Positions 1-8,075 of a DNA stretch of 64,000 bases are shown here, piece by piece. The stretch lies in NCBI GenBank assembly GCA_027484985.1, contig JAIXRW010000059.1, positions 1-64,000 on the forward strand, read 5' to 3'. The stretch is from Rhodobacter sp. (lineage in GTDB: Bacteria > Pseudomonadota > Alphaproteobacteria > Rhodobacterales > Rhodobacteraceae). Positions within the stretch are counted from its first letter, which is position 1. Every line of letters starts with the position of its first letter. The position numbers and the translations under genes were made by a program. A model generated the notes under the pieces. The model searched no databases and was not told the DNA's origin. It saw only the letters and a program-made list of their open reading frames with translations.

Positions 1-2
1 CC

Positions 3-938
3 GCGCTGTCGGCCGACCGCAAGGCGGGGATGGAGATGGCCGAGGTGTTTCCCTTCCTGCGCCATCTGGCCCTGCCGAAGCTGGTCAAGATCGACGAGAT
101 CGACTTTTCCACCATCGACCTGTGCTTTTGCGCGCTGCCCCATGCCACCACACAGGCCGTGGTCAGCCAATTGACGCGCTCCTTGCGGATCGTGGACCTT
201 TCGGCCGATTTCCGGCTGCGCGACCCTGCGGCCTATGAGAAATGGTATGGCCAGCCCCATGCCGCGCTCGATCTGCAACAGGAAGCGGTTTACGGCCTGA
301 CCGAGTTTTACCGTGACGACATCGCCAAGGGCCGCCTGATCGCGGGCACCGGCTGCAATGCGGCCACGGGGCAATACGCGCTGCGCCCGCTGATTGCTGC
401 GGGGGTGATCGACCTTGACGATATCCTGATCGACCTCAAGGCAGGGGTCAGCGGGGCAGGGCGGTCCTTGAAGGAAAACCTGCTGCATGCCGAACTGTCG
501 GGCGGCACGCATAGCTATTCGGCGGGCGGCAAGCACCGGCATTTGGGCGAGTTCGATCAGGAGTTTTCCAAGATCGCCGGCCGCCCCGTGCAGGTGCAGT
601 TCACGCCGCATCTTCTGCCGATGAACCGCGGCATCCTTGCCACCACTTACGTCAAGGGCGACCCCAAGGTGGTTCACGCCACGCTGCAAGCCGCCTATGC
701 CGACGAACCGTTCCTGCGGGTGCTACCCTTTGGCGCACTCCCCTCGACACGCGATATCGCGGGCAGCAATTTCTGCCATATCGGCGTGATCGGTGACCGC
801 ATCGCGGGCCGCGCCGTGGTGATCGCGGTTCTGGACAACCTGACCAAGGGGTCGTCCGGGCAGGCCATCCAGAACGCGAACCTGATGCTGGGGATCAAGG
901 AAACGGAAGGGCTGATGCTGGCCCCCGTCTTTCCGTAA
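3..938 (+). CDS. argC: N-acetyl-gamma-glutamyl-phosphate reductase, 5' truncated
   Basis: Third step of arginine biosynthesis: NADPH-dependent reduction of N-acetylglutamyl-phosphate to the semialdehyde in the cytosol. The reading frame is open from the left edge, so the N-terminal NADP-binding part is missing. What remains starts inside the Rossmann domain. The catalytic cysteine lies in AGTGCNAATG (codon 354-356). It is followed by the dimerisation/substrate domain with [10 protein letters not shown] and the conserved HLLPMNRG segment. The stop is 11 bases before ccmE. About 30-40 residues are probably outside the window. The family call is secure. Confidence 0.96.
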   Translation, partial: ALSADRKAGMEMAEVFPFLRHLALPKLVKIDEIDFSTIDLCFCALPHATTQAVVSQLTRSLRIVDLSADFRLRDPAAYEKWYGQPHAALDLQQEAVYGLTEFYRDDIAKGRLIAGTGCNAATGQYALRPLIAAGVIDLDDILIDLKAGVSGAGRSLKENLLHAELSGGTHSYSAGGKHRHLGEFDQEFSKIAGRPVQVQFTPHLLPMNRGILATTYVKGDPKVVHATLQAAYADEPFLRVLPFGALPSTRDIAGSNFCHIGVIGDRIAGRAVVIAVLDNLTKGSSGQAIQNANLMLGIKETEGLMLAPVFP

Positions 939-949
939 GGGGGCAGATC

Positions 950-1408
950 ATGGCCGGAATGAAGGGGCTGAAAAAGCAACGCCGCATCCAGATCATCGCG
1001 CTGGCGGTGGTGTTGCTGGCGGGGTCCACCGCGCTGGTGGGCTATGCCATGCGCGACGGGATCAACTATTTCCGCTCGCCCAGCCAGGTCTATGAAAAGC
1101 CCCCGTCCGAGGGCGAGGTGTTCCGCATCGGCGGGCTGGTCGAGGACGGGTCGGTCCTGCGCGGGCAGGGCGAGACGGTCAGTTTCAAGGTGACCGATAC
1201 CAAATCGTCGGTTCCCGTCACCTATACCGGCGTGCTGCCCGACCTGTTCGCCGAAGGGCAGGGCATGGTGGGCACCGGTAGCATGGTGAACGGCACCTTT
1301 GTCGCCACCGAAATCCTTGCCAAGCATGACGAGACCTATATGCCCAAGGAAGTGGTCGATGCGCTGAAAGAACAGGGCGTCTATGTCGATCCCAAACCCG
1401 GCAGCTGA
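950..1408 (+). CDS. ccmE: cytochrome c maturation protein CcmE (haem chaperone)
   Basis: Periplasmic haem chaperone of system I cytochrome c maturation. It binds haem covalently and passes it to the CcmF/H ligase. The 152 residues begin with basic residues and a single membrane anchor (about 15-33), followed by the OB-fold domain. The haem-binding histidine is H126 in KHDETYMP, with Y130 as the usual axial ligand. Length is normal for the family. The gene is 11 bases downstream of argC on the same strand. The genes immediately after it are phage-like lysis genes, not ccmF or ccmH. Confidence 0.96.
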   Translation: MAGMKGLKKQRRIQIIALAVVLLAGSTALVGYAMRDGINYFRSPSQVYEKPPSEGEVFRIGGLVEDGSVLRGQGETVSFKVTDTKSSVPVTYTGVLPDLFAEGQGMVGTGSMVNGTFVATEILAKHDETYMPKEVVDALKEQGVYVDPKPGS

Positions 1409-1477
1409 CCGCACGCTGGCCTAGGCCGGCGTTAACCCTGCCGCGCCATGCTGCCCTTTCCGTTGCAGGAGGGGGCC

Positions 1478-2086
1478 ATGGACATCACCGAAGTCGCACG
1501 CAGCATCGCCCTGTCCGAAGGCGGTTTCGTCGATGACCCGTCCGATCCGGGCGGGCCAACCAATCGTGGCATCACGCTCGGCACGCTGCGCCGCCTGCAT
1601 CTGGATGTCACGGGCGACGGACGGGCCGATCTGGCCGACCTGCGGGCGCTGACGCTGGAACAGGCGGCAGATGTGTTCCTGCGCGACTATTTCCACCGCC
1701 CGCGGCTGGACCGCCTGCCCGAGATCCTGCAAGCCAGCGTCTTTGACATGCAGGTGAATTCCGGCGCGCAAGCCGTTGTGATCTTGCAGAAATTGCTGAA
1801 CCGCATGGGTTTTGCCTGCGCGGTTGACGGAATCGTCGGCCCGCAGACCGCACAGGCGGCACAACTGGCGGCCCAGGCCGCCCCCGCCCATCTGGCCGAT
1901 GCCTATGGCATCACGCGGCGGAATTTCTACTACGCCCTTGCCGACGCGCGGCCCGCTTTACGCAAATTCGCGCGGCGCCAGGATGGCGGCAAGGGCGGCT
2001 GGATCACCCGCGCCGAAAGCTTTGTCGCGCCCCGCTATCACCTGACCCTTGCCCAACATCGTGAAAGGACCGCCCCATGGGCCTGA
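1478..2086 (+). CDS. GH108-type endolysin (N-acetylmuramidase), GTA/phage lysis type
   Basis: Predicted peptidoglycan hydrolase of 202 residues. The N-terminal glycosyl hydrolase 108 domain carries SEGGFVDDPSDPGGPTNRG, where E14 of the EGG(F/Y) motif is the expected catalytic acid. The C-terminal part (about 100-170) resembles the PG_binding_3 domain usually paired with it. An in-frame ATG exists at 1448, but a strong Shine-Dalgarno (AGGAGGGGG, 1467-1475) sits just before the ATG at 1478, so I chose that one. The end overlaps the holin gene by 10 bases. In Rhodobacter capsulatus a similar endolysin-holin pair releases gene transfer agent particles; that role here is inference. Confidence 0.88.
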   Translation: MDITEVARSIALSEGGFVDDPSDPGGPTNRGITLGTLRRLHLDVTGDGRADLADLRALTLEQAADVFLRDYFHRPRLDRLPEILQASVFDMQVNSGAQAVVILQKLLNRMGFACAVDGIVGPQTAQAAQLAAQAAPAHLADAYGITRRNFYYALADARPALRKFARRQDGGKGGWITRAESFVAPRYHLTLAQHRERTAPWA

Positions 2087-2472
2087 ACCCGCTTTCCCAC
2101 GCCCCCGATGCCGCCGCCGCCCTGCGCACGCTGACAGCCGCGCTAACGGCCGACCCCGTGGCCAACCCGCCCGTGGCGGGGCGCTACAACCGCGTGATCG
2201 ACGCGCTGAACCGCCTGCCGCGCCCGCTTTCGGCGTTGGGGGCGCTGGTTCTGGTGGCTTTTGCCATGATCGACCCCGCCGGTTTTGCCGCCCGCATGGC
2301 CGCGCTGTCGGATATGCCCGACCCGCTTTGGTGGCTGATCGGCGCGGTGATGACCTTTACCTTCGGCGCGCGCGAAACGCATTACCTGCGCAACAAACCC
2401 TCAGCCCCCCCGAAACCAGACGAGACCGCGCCGAATGCCGCGCTGGATGACTGGCAAAGCGGGCAACCCTGA
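2077..2472 (+). CDS. GTA-type holin (3TM holin family)
   Basis: Small membrane protein of 131 residues, similar to the GTA_holin_3TM family. Two clear hydrophobic segments are visible, at about 51-68 and 83-98. A less hydrophobic N-terminal helix precedes them and a charged, proline-rich tail follows. The start overlaps the endolysin by 10 bases and has an AAAGGA ribosome site, so the two are co-translated. It would form the inner-membrane lesions that let the cytoplasmic endolysin reach peptidoglycan. The pairing with a GH108 enzyme is what makes the call convincing. No capsid or tail genes are in the window. Confidence 0.82.
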   Translation: MGLNPLSHAPDAAAALRTLTAALTADPVANPPVAGRYNRVIDALNRLPRPLSALGALVLVAFAMIDPAGFAARMAALSDMPDPLWWLIGAVMTFTFGARETHYLRNKPSAPPKPDETAPNAALDDWQSGQP

Positions 2473-2538
2473 CGGGCTGTCCTTGACCTGTCTGGTCCCC
2501 TCTGGCATTGCCAAGGCGACCAGACAGGACTTGATCAA

Positions 2539-4284
2539 ATGAATCTCTTCTCGGATATCCGGGAGCTTGTCATCGCATCCCTGACCGCGATGGCCTCGGA
2601 CGGGCAGCTTCCTGCCGGATTGGACCTTGCCGCCGTTGCGGTGGAACCGCCGCGCGATGCGGCGCATGGCGATATGGCCACGAATGCCGCGATGGTGCTG
2701 GCCAAGCCCGCCGCGATGGCCCCCCGCGCCATTGCCGAAGCACTCGCCGCCCGCCTGATGGCCGATCCGCGCATCGCGGGGGCCGATGTGGCGGGGCCGG
2801 GTTTCCTGAACCTGCGGCTCAATCCCGGCATCTGGCAGGGGCTGGTGCGGTCGGTTCTGGTGCAGGGCACCGCTTACGGCCGGTCGAACCTTGGCGCGGG
2901 GCTCAAGGTCAATGTCGAATTTGTATCGGCCAACCCGACGGGGCCGATGCATGTGGGCCATACCCGTGGCGCGGTCTTTGGTGACGCGCTGGCGCGGCTG
3001 CTGGCCTATGCGGGCTGGAACGTCACGCGGGAATATTACATCAACGATGGCGGCGCGCAGGTCGATGTGCTGGCCCGGTCCGCCTATGAACGCTACCGCG
3101 AGGCCTGTGGCCTTTCCCCCGAAATCCGTGAAGGGCTTTACCCCGGCGATTACCTTATTCCCGTGGGCGAGGCGCTGAAGGCCAGATACGGCACCAGCCT
3201 GTTGGAACAGCCTGAATCGGTCTGGCTGCATGATGTGCGCGATTTCGCCAGCCAGATGATGATGGAAGAAATCCGTGGCGATCTGGCGCTTCTGGGCGTG
3301 CAGATGGATGTCTATTCGTCGGAAAAGGCGCTTTATGGCACGGGCGAGATCGAAGCCGCGATCGACACCCTGCGCGGCATGGGGCTGATCTACGAAGGCG
3401 TGCTGGAACCCCCCAAGGGCAAAGAACCCGAGGATTGGGAACCCCGCGTGCAAACCCTGTTCCGCTCGACCGCGCATGGCGATGATGTGGACCGCCCCGT
3501 GCAGAAATCGGACGGGTCATGGACCTATTTCGCGCCCGACATCGCCTATCACCACAACAAGGTGAAGCGCGGCTTTGACGCGCTGATCGACATTTTCGGC
3601 GCCGACCATGGCGGCTATGTCAAACGGATGAAGGCCGCCGTTTCCGCCCTGTCGGGGGGCCGCGTGCCGCTGGATATCAAGCTGATCCAGCTGGTGAAGC
3701 TGTTCAAGAACGGCGAACCCTTCAAGATGTCGAAACGGGCGGGCACCTTTGTGACCCTGCGCGATGTGGTCGAACAGGCGGGCGCCGATGTGACCCGCTT
3801 CGTCATGCTGACGCGCAAGAACGATGCCCCGCTCGATTTCGACTTTGACAAGGTTCTGGAACAGTCAAAGGACAACCCGGTCTTTTACGTGCAATACGCC
3901 AATGCCCGCATCAATTCGGTGCTGAGGAAAGCGCATGATGCGGGGATTGCCGTCGATGACGCCACGCTTGCGGCCGCCGATCTGTCAGGCCTGACGCATG
4001 AGGCCGAGCTGAAGATGGCCAAGCAACTGGCCGAATGGCCCCGTCTGGTCGAGATTGCGGCGCGCAACAACGAACCGCATCGCGTGGCCTTTTACCTGTA
4101 TGAACTGGCCTCCGATTTCCACGGCTTGTGGAACCGCGGTAATGACGACACCGCGCTTCGGTTCATCCAAGAGGGTGAAACCGCCACATCACAGGCGAAA
4201 ATCGCCCTTGCCCGGGCCGTTTCGGTTGTGATTTGCGCGGGTCTTGGTATTCTTGGCGTCACTCCGGCCGAGGAAATGCGCTGA
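2539..4284 (+). CDS. argS: arginyl-tRNA synthetase
   Basis: Class I aminoacyl-tRNA synthetase charging tRNA-Arg. At 581 residues it is full length. It has the N-terminal Add-1 domain (about 1-90), the HIGH-equivalent HVGH at 138-141 within [16 protein letters not shown] at 396-400, and the all-helical anticodon-binding DALR domain at the C-terminus ending in [13 protein letters not shown]. The product acts alone in the cytosol. It is followed after 68 bases by the SPOR-domain gene, which is probably in the same transcript as nagZ, scpA and scpB. Confidence 0.98.
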   Translation: MNLFSDIRELVIASLTAMASDGQLPAGLDLAAVAVEPPRDAAHGDMATNAAMVLAKPAAMAPRAIAEALAARLMADPRIAGADVAGPGFLNLRLNPGIWQGLVRSVLVQGTAYGRSNLGAGLKVNVEFVSANPTGPMHVGHTRGAVFGDALARLLAYAGWNVTREYYINDGGAQVDVLARSAYERYREACGLSPEIREGLYPGDYLIPVGEALKARYGTSLLEQPESVWLHDVRDFASQMMMEEIRGDLALLGVQMDVYSSEKALYGTGEIEAAIDTLRGMGLIYEGVLEPPKGKEPEDWEPRVQTLFRSTAHGDDVDRPVQKSDGSWTYFAPDIAYHHNKVKRGFDALIDIFGADHGGYVKRMKAAVSALSGGRVPLDIKLIQLVKLFKNGEPFKMSKRAGTFVTLRDVVEQAGADVTRFVMLTRKNDAPLDFDFDKVLEQSKDNPVFYVQYANARINSVLRKAHDAGIAVDDATLAAADLSGLTHEAELKMAKQLAEWPRLVEIAARNNEPHRVAFYLYELASDFHGLWNRGNDDTALRFIQEGETATSQAKIALARAVSVVICAGLGILGVTPAEEMR

Positions 4285-4352
4285 AGAACAAGCGTCCGGC
4301 CGGGTCGATCAGGCAGGCGTGGCGGGACGATCCGCCACGAACGGGGCAGGGC

Positions 4353-5408
4353 ATGGCGGACGTTGACTTCGACGATTTCGATGATGGCTATGGCACAGCC
4401 GAAGGGCAGGGCCTGCGCCAGCAGCGTGTTGCGCGGCTGGTCAATCTGGCGGGTGCGCTGTCGTCGGTGGCGCTGGTCGCTGGCTTTGCGATCTGGGGCT
4501 ACAAGCTCGCGGTGCGCGATGTGACCGGAATTCCCGTGATCCGCGCGCTGGATGGCCCGATGCGGATCGCCCCCGAAAATCCGGGGGGCGAGGTGGCCGC
4601 CCATCAGGGGCTTGCCGTCAACGATGTGGCCGCGATCGGCACCGCCGCCCCGCCGCCCGAAACGCTGATCCTTGCGCCGCGCCCCGTGGAACTGGCGGCC
4701 GAGGATGAATCCTCCGAAGACCTTGCCGGTGCCGCCCCCGCGCAGGATACCGCCCTTGCCCCCGTGCTGGCGCCCGCCGTGGCGCCTGTCGTGGCCGCCC
4801 CCGCCGGCACAGCCCCCGCCAATGGCGCCGAAACCGGCGCCGATGCCGATGCCGTGGCCCGCGCGCTGGCCGAGGCGATGGCCGGCGAAGATGATCTTGG
4901 CGCGGTCGAGGAACTGGCCCCTTCCGAAACCTTGGCCCCTTCCGAACCCGTGGCGCCCGCAGACCAGATGGCCCCCGAAACCCGTATGGCAACCGCCGAA
5001 CCGTCCCAGACCGCAGCCCCCCGCCCGCGCCTGCGCCCCGCGACCCTTGCCCCCGCCAACGCGCCCGCTACTGACGCGCCCGCCGCCGATGCGCCCACCC
5101 TTGGCGCCGAACCCGCCCCGCCCCCCGTGACCGAGATCGACGCCGCCAACATTCCCGTGGGCACGCGCCTTGTGCAACTGGGCGCCTTTGACACCGCCGA
5201 TCAGGCCCGCGCCGAATGGGTAAAGCTGGTCAACCAGTTCGGCCCCGCCTTTGACGGCAAGGCGCTGGTGGTCCAGCAGGCCGAAAGCGGCGGCCGCGCC
5301 TTTTTCCGGCTGCGCGCCCATGGCTTTGCCGACGGAACCGAGGCGCGGTCGTTCTGCACCACGCTGTTGCAGCAGAACGCCTCCTGTATTCCGGTCGAGC
5401 AGCGATGA
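4353..5408 (+). CDS. SPOR-domain membrane protein
   Basis: Bitopic cell-envelope protein of 351 residues. It has an acidic cytoplasmic N-terminus (MADVDFDDFDDGYG), one transmembrane helix at about 29-50, then a long periplasmic linker of roughly 200 residues very rich in Ala and Pro. The C-terminal SPOR domain (about 265-351, starting VGTRLVQLGAF) should bind denuded glycan strands of septal peptidoglycan. The start is placed at MADVDFDD; an upstream in-frame start would overlap argS and add an uncharacteristic basic leader. The stop overlaps nagZ by 4 bases (ATGA), so the two are coupled. The linker's skewed composition produces many long shadow frames. Confidence 0.88.
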   Translation: MADVDFDDFDDGYGTAEGQGLRQQRVARLVNLAGALSSVALVAGFAIWGYKLAVRDVTGIPVIRALDGPMRIAPENPGGEVAAHQGLAVNDVAAIGTAAPPPETLILAPRPVELAAEDESSEDLAGAAPAQDTALAPVLAPAVAPVVAAPAGTAPANGAETGADADAVARALAEAMAGEDDLGAVEELAPSETLAPSEPVAPADQMAPETRMATAEPSQTAAPRPRLRPATLAPANAPATDAPAADAPTLGAEPAPPPVTEIDAANIPVGTRLVQLGAFDTADQARAEWVKLVNQFGPAFDGKALVVQQAESGGRAFFRLRAHGFADGTEARSFCTTLLQQNASCIPVEQR

Positions 5409-6415
5409 CCATGGCGGCGACAGGGGCCACCATCTTCGGCTGTTCCGGTCCGGTGCTGACCGCCGCCGAACGCGCCTTTTACCGCGATGCCGACCCGTGG
5501 GGCTTTATCCTTTTTGCCCGCAACGTGGAAACCCCCGACCAATTGCGCCGCCTGACGGGCGATCTGCGCAACAGTGTGGGCCGCGACGCGCCTGTTCTGG
5601 TCGATCAGGAAGGCGGCAGGGTGCAGCGCCTGCGCCCCCCCCATTGGCGCGAATGGCTGCCGCCGCTCGATCAGGTCCGCGCCGCAGGGCCACTTGCGGC
5701 CGAGGTGATGGCCCTGCGCTACCGGCTGATGGCGGCCGAACTGCGCGCGGTGGGGATCGATGCCAATTGCGCGCCCTGCGCCGACCTGGCCCTGCCCGAA
5801 ACCCACCCTTTCCTGCAAAACCGCTGCTATGGCGACGACCCCGCGCAGGTCGCGCAGATTGCCCGTGCCGTGGCCGACGGGCTGATGGCGGGTGGCGTGC
5901 TGCCTGTGGTCAAGCATCTGCCGGGGCATGGCCGGTCAACCGCCGACACGCATCATGACCTGCCCACCGTAACGGCCAGCGCCGAAACCCTGCGCGCCAC
6001 CGATTTCGCGCCCTTTGCCGCGCTGAACGATCTGCCCATGGCGATGACCGCCCATATCGTCTTTGCCGCGCATGATGCCGAAAACCCCGCCACGCAAAGC
6101 GCCGCGATGATCCGCGTGATCCGCCAAGACATCGGCTTTACCGGCCTGCTGATGACCGATGACCTGAACATGCAGGCCCTGCGCGGAACTTTGGCCGAAC
6201 GCGCCGCCCGCGCCATCGCCGCAGGATGCGACATCGCGCTGCACTGCAAGGGCGACATGGCTGAAATGCAGGCCGTGGCCACCGCTGCGGGCCGCATGGG
6301 GCCTGACGGTGCGGCCCGCGCCGCCGCCGCCCTGTCGCGGCGGGGCGGTGCAGACGCGGCCGATTTGGACGCACTGGCACGGCGCTTTGCCGCGCTGACG
6401 GGGCTTGCGCCATGA
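5405..6415 (+). CDS. nagZ: beta-N-acetylhexosaminidase NagZ
   Basis: GH3 family cytoplasmic enzyme that removes GlcNAc from anhydromuropeptides during peptidoglycan recycling. The 336 residues show the NagZ signature KHLPGHGRSTADTHHD (170 onward), with the catalytic His/Asp dyad, and LLMTDDLNM with the nucleophile Asp. The length fits the short single-domain NagZ class. It overlaps the SPOR gene upstream and scpA downstream by 4 bases each, forming a tight envelope/chromosome operon. That order is common in alphaproteobacteria. Confidence 0.96.
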   Translation: MTMAATGATIFGCSGPVLTAAERAFYRDADPWGFILFARNVETPDQLRRLTGDLRNSVGRDAPVLVDQEGGRVQRLRPPHWREWLPPLDQVRAAGPLAAEVMALRYRLMAAELRAVGIDANCAPCADLALPETHPFLQNRCYGDDPAQVAQIARAVADGLMAGGVLPVVKHLPGHGRSTADTHHDLPTVTASAETLRATDFAPFAALNDLPMAMTAHIVFAAHDAENPATQSAAMIRVIRQDIGFTGLLMTDDLNMQALRGTLAERAARAIAAGCDIALHCKGDMAEMQAVATAAGRMGPDGAARAAAALSRRGGADAADLDALARRFAALTGLAP

Positions 6416-7197
6416 CCGATGACTGGTCCGAACCCGTGGCAAACCCCGCCGAACGCCTTGCCGCCGAGGCGCTGATCGTCGATGTGGACGGGTTCGAAGG
6501 CCCGCTCGACCTGCTTTTGACGCTGTCCCGCACGCAAAAGGTCGATCTGCGCCGCATCTCGGTGCTGCAACTGGCCGAACAATATCTGGGCTTTGTCACC
6601 CGTGCCCGCGCGCTGCGGATCGAACTGGCCGCCGATTATCTGGTGATGGCCGCATGGCTTGCCTTTCTGAAATCGCGCCTGCTGTTGCCGCCCGAACCCG
6701 GCGATGACGGGCCAAGCGCCGAGGAACTGGCCGCGCATCTGGCCTTTCAGCTGGAACGGCTGGAAGCCATGCGCGAGGCTGCCGCCCGCCTGATGGCGCG
6801 CGACCAGCTGGGGCGCGACATCTTCGCCCGTGGCATCCCCGAGGATGTAACGCGCAACCGCATCATCACCTATGATGCATCGCTGATCGACCTGATGCGC
6901 GCCTATGCCCGTATCCGCACCCGCGACGAATTCCGCCCCTTCGTCATGGACCGCGATCATGTTTTCACCATGGAACAGGCGCTTGACCGGATGCGCGGCC
7001 TGATCGGCTATGCCGGTGACTGGGCCGATCTGACCAGCTTCCTGCCCGAAGGCTGGGATGCAACCCCGATGCGGCGCCGGTCCTCGACCGCGGCGCATTT
7101 CGCGGCCATCCTCGAACTGGCGAAACAGGGGCAGGTCGTGCTGCGGCAGGGCGAAACCTTTGCCCCGATCCAGCTGCGGCGGAGGGATGGGGCATGA
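6412..7197 (+). CDS. scpA: segregation and condensation protein A (kleisin)
   Basis: Kleisin subunit of the SMC-ScpAB condensin that compacts and segregates the chromosome. The 261 residues contain the N-terminal FEGPLDLLLTLSRTQKVDLRRI motif region that contacts the SMC neck. A middle ScpB-binding segment follows, and then a C-terminal winged-helix with the HFAAILELAKQGQVVLRQ pattern that binds the SMC head. It overlaps nagZ and scpB by 4 bases each, so its stoichiometry is probably set by translational coupling. The smc gene is not in this window. Confidence 0.95.
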   Translation: MTDDWSEPVANPAERLAAEALIVDVDGFEGPLDLLLTLSRTQKVDLRRISVLQLAEQYLGFVTRARALRIELAADYLVMAAWLAFLKSRLLLPPEPGDDGPSAEELAAHLAFQLERLEAMREAAARLMARDQLGRDIFARGIPEDVTRNRIITYDASLIDLMRAYARIRTRDEFRPFVMDRDHVFTMEQALDRMRGLIGYAGDWADLTSFLPEGWDATPMRRRSSTAAHFAAILELAKQGQVVLRQGETFAPIQLRRRDGA

Positions 7198-7835
7198 CCG
7201 GGGCCACGGAAAGAACCCTGTTCGAAGCCCCGCCCATGGGCGAACAGGAACGCATGGTCGAAGCGATCCTGTTTGCCAGCGCCGATCCCGTCACCGTGGC
7301 CGAACTGCAATCGCGCATGCCGCATGGCTGCGATCCGGCCGAGGCGCTGGCCTATTTGCGAAAGCGCTATGAAGGGCGCGGCGTGCATCTGGTGCGGGTG
7401 GGCGATGCCTATGCCTTTCGCACCGCTGCCGACCTTGGCTATCTGATGCAAAAGGAAAGCACCGAGGTGCGCAAACTGTCGCGCGCCGCGATCGAGACCC
7501 TGGCCATCGTCGCCTATCACCAGCCCGTCACCCGCACCGAGATTGAAGAGATCCGCGGCGTCGCCGTGTCACGCGGCACCATCGACCAGTTGCTGGAACT
7601 GGACTGGATCCGCCTTGGCCGCCGCCGCATGACCCCGGGCCGCCCCGTCACCTTTGTGGTGACCGAACACTTCCTTGACCATTTCGGTCTTGAATCCGCG
7701 CGCGATCTGCCGGGGCTCAAGGAATTGCGCGCGGCCGGGCTGCTCGACAACCGGCCCTTGCCCGGCAGCATGCAAAAACCCGATGACGAGGACGAGGCCA
7801 ATACCGGCCAAAGCGAATTGTTCGAGGACGAGTGA
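7194..7835 (+). CDS. scpB: segregation and condensation protein B
   Basis: Dimeric winged-helix partner of ScpA in the SMC complex. The 213 residues contain two winged-helix domains, including the conserved ETLAIVAYHQPVTRTEIEEI and RGTIDQLLELDWI segments. The tail is acidic (ending ELFEDE) and variable in the family. The start overlaps scpA by 4 bases. The stop is followed after one base by a small 62-residue gene. Confidence 0.95.
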   Translation: MTGATERTLFEAPPMGEQERMVEAILFASADPVTVAELQSRMPHGCDPAEALAYLRKRYEGRGVHLVRVGDAYAFRTAADLGYLMQKESTEVRKLSRAAIETLAIVAYHQPVTRTEIEEIRGVAVSRGTIDQLLELDWIRLGRRRMTPGRPVTFVVTEHFLDHFGLESARDLPGLKELRAAGLLDNRPLPGSMQKPDDEDEANTGQSELFEDE

Positions 7836-7836
7836 C

Positions 7837-8025
7837 ATGGATATCGGCCGCCTTCTGATGATGATCCTCAACCCCATCCTGCGCAGGCTGATCTCGCGCG
7901 GGGTGGATGCGGGCTTTGACCGCGTGCTTGGCCCCCGCGACAAGGCCAGCACCGGCGACCGGCAGGGCAGGGACGCCGCAAAGCGCCTGCGCCAGACGCT
8001 GCGCATCGGCCGCAAGCTCTGGTAA
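7837..8025 (+). CDS. small hypothetical protein downstream of scpB
   Basis: Predicted 62-residue protein, MDIGRLLMMILNPILRRLIS at the start and ending RQTLRIGRKLW. It has an amphipathic, mildly hydrophobic N-terminus and a strongly basic, Arg/Lys-rich C-terminal half; no domain is recognised. The start codon follows the scpB stop after one base, which points to translational coupling. I believe similar short genes occur after scpB in Rhodobacteraceae, but I cannot verify this here. Two perfect palindromes follow directly. It could be a membrane-peripheral peptide; no function is assigned. Confidence 0.6.
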   Translation: MDIGRLLMMILNPILRRLISRGVDAGFDRVLGPRDKASTGDRQGRDAAKRLRQTLRIGRKLW

Positions 8026-8026
8026 C

Positions 8027-8071
8027 AAATTCCTTCAGAAGGAATTTGCCAAATTCTTTCTGAAAGAATTT
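8027..8071. repeat. two tandem perfect palindromes between convergent genes
   Basis: Palindrome 1 (8027-8047) has 10-base arms AAATTCCTTC and GAAGGAATTT around a single A. Palindrome 2 (8051-8071) has arms AAATTCTTTC and GAAAGAATTT around a single T. They are separated by GCC and followed by GGCCCTA, where CTA is the stop codon of the converging dCTP deaminase-like gene. AT-rich palindromes stand out sharply from the surrounding high-GC DNA. A related sequence occurs at 52769-52796. Confidence 0.85.
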
Positions 8072-8075
8072 GGCC

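Noticed and set aside
695-1414. Long antisense open reading frame opposite argC/ccmE
   Set aside because: High-GC DNA yields long shadow frames. It has no ribosome site or recognisable protein pattern, and it opposes two certain genes.
2401-3477. Antisense frame of 358 residues opposite argS
   Set aside because: Full overlap with argS, with a His/Gly-rich composition typical of antisense translation of GC-rich genes.
4740-5130. Tandem repeat in the SPOR protein linker
   Set aside because: Low-complexity Ala/Pro codons without a fixed repeat unit; ordinary for linkers.
4092-5321. Glycine-rich 409-residue antisense frame opposite the SPOR gene
   Set aside because: Mirrors the Ala/Pro linker of the real gene. 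Its glycine repeats are a codon effect, not a structural protein.
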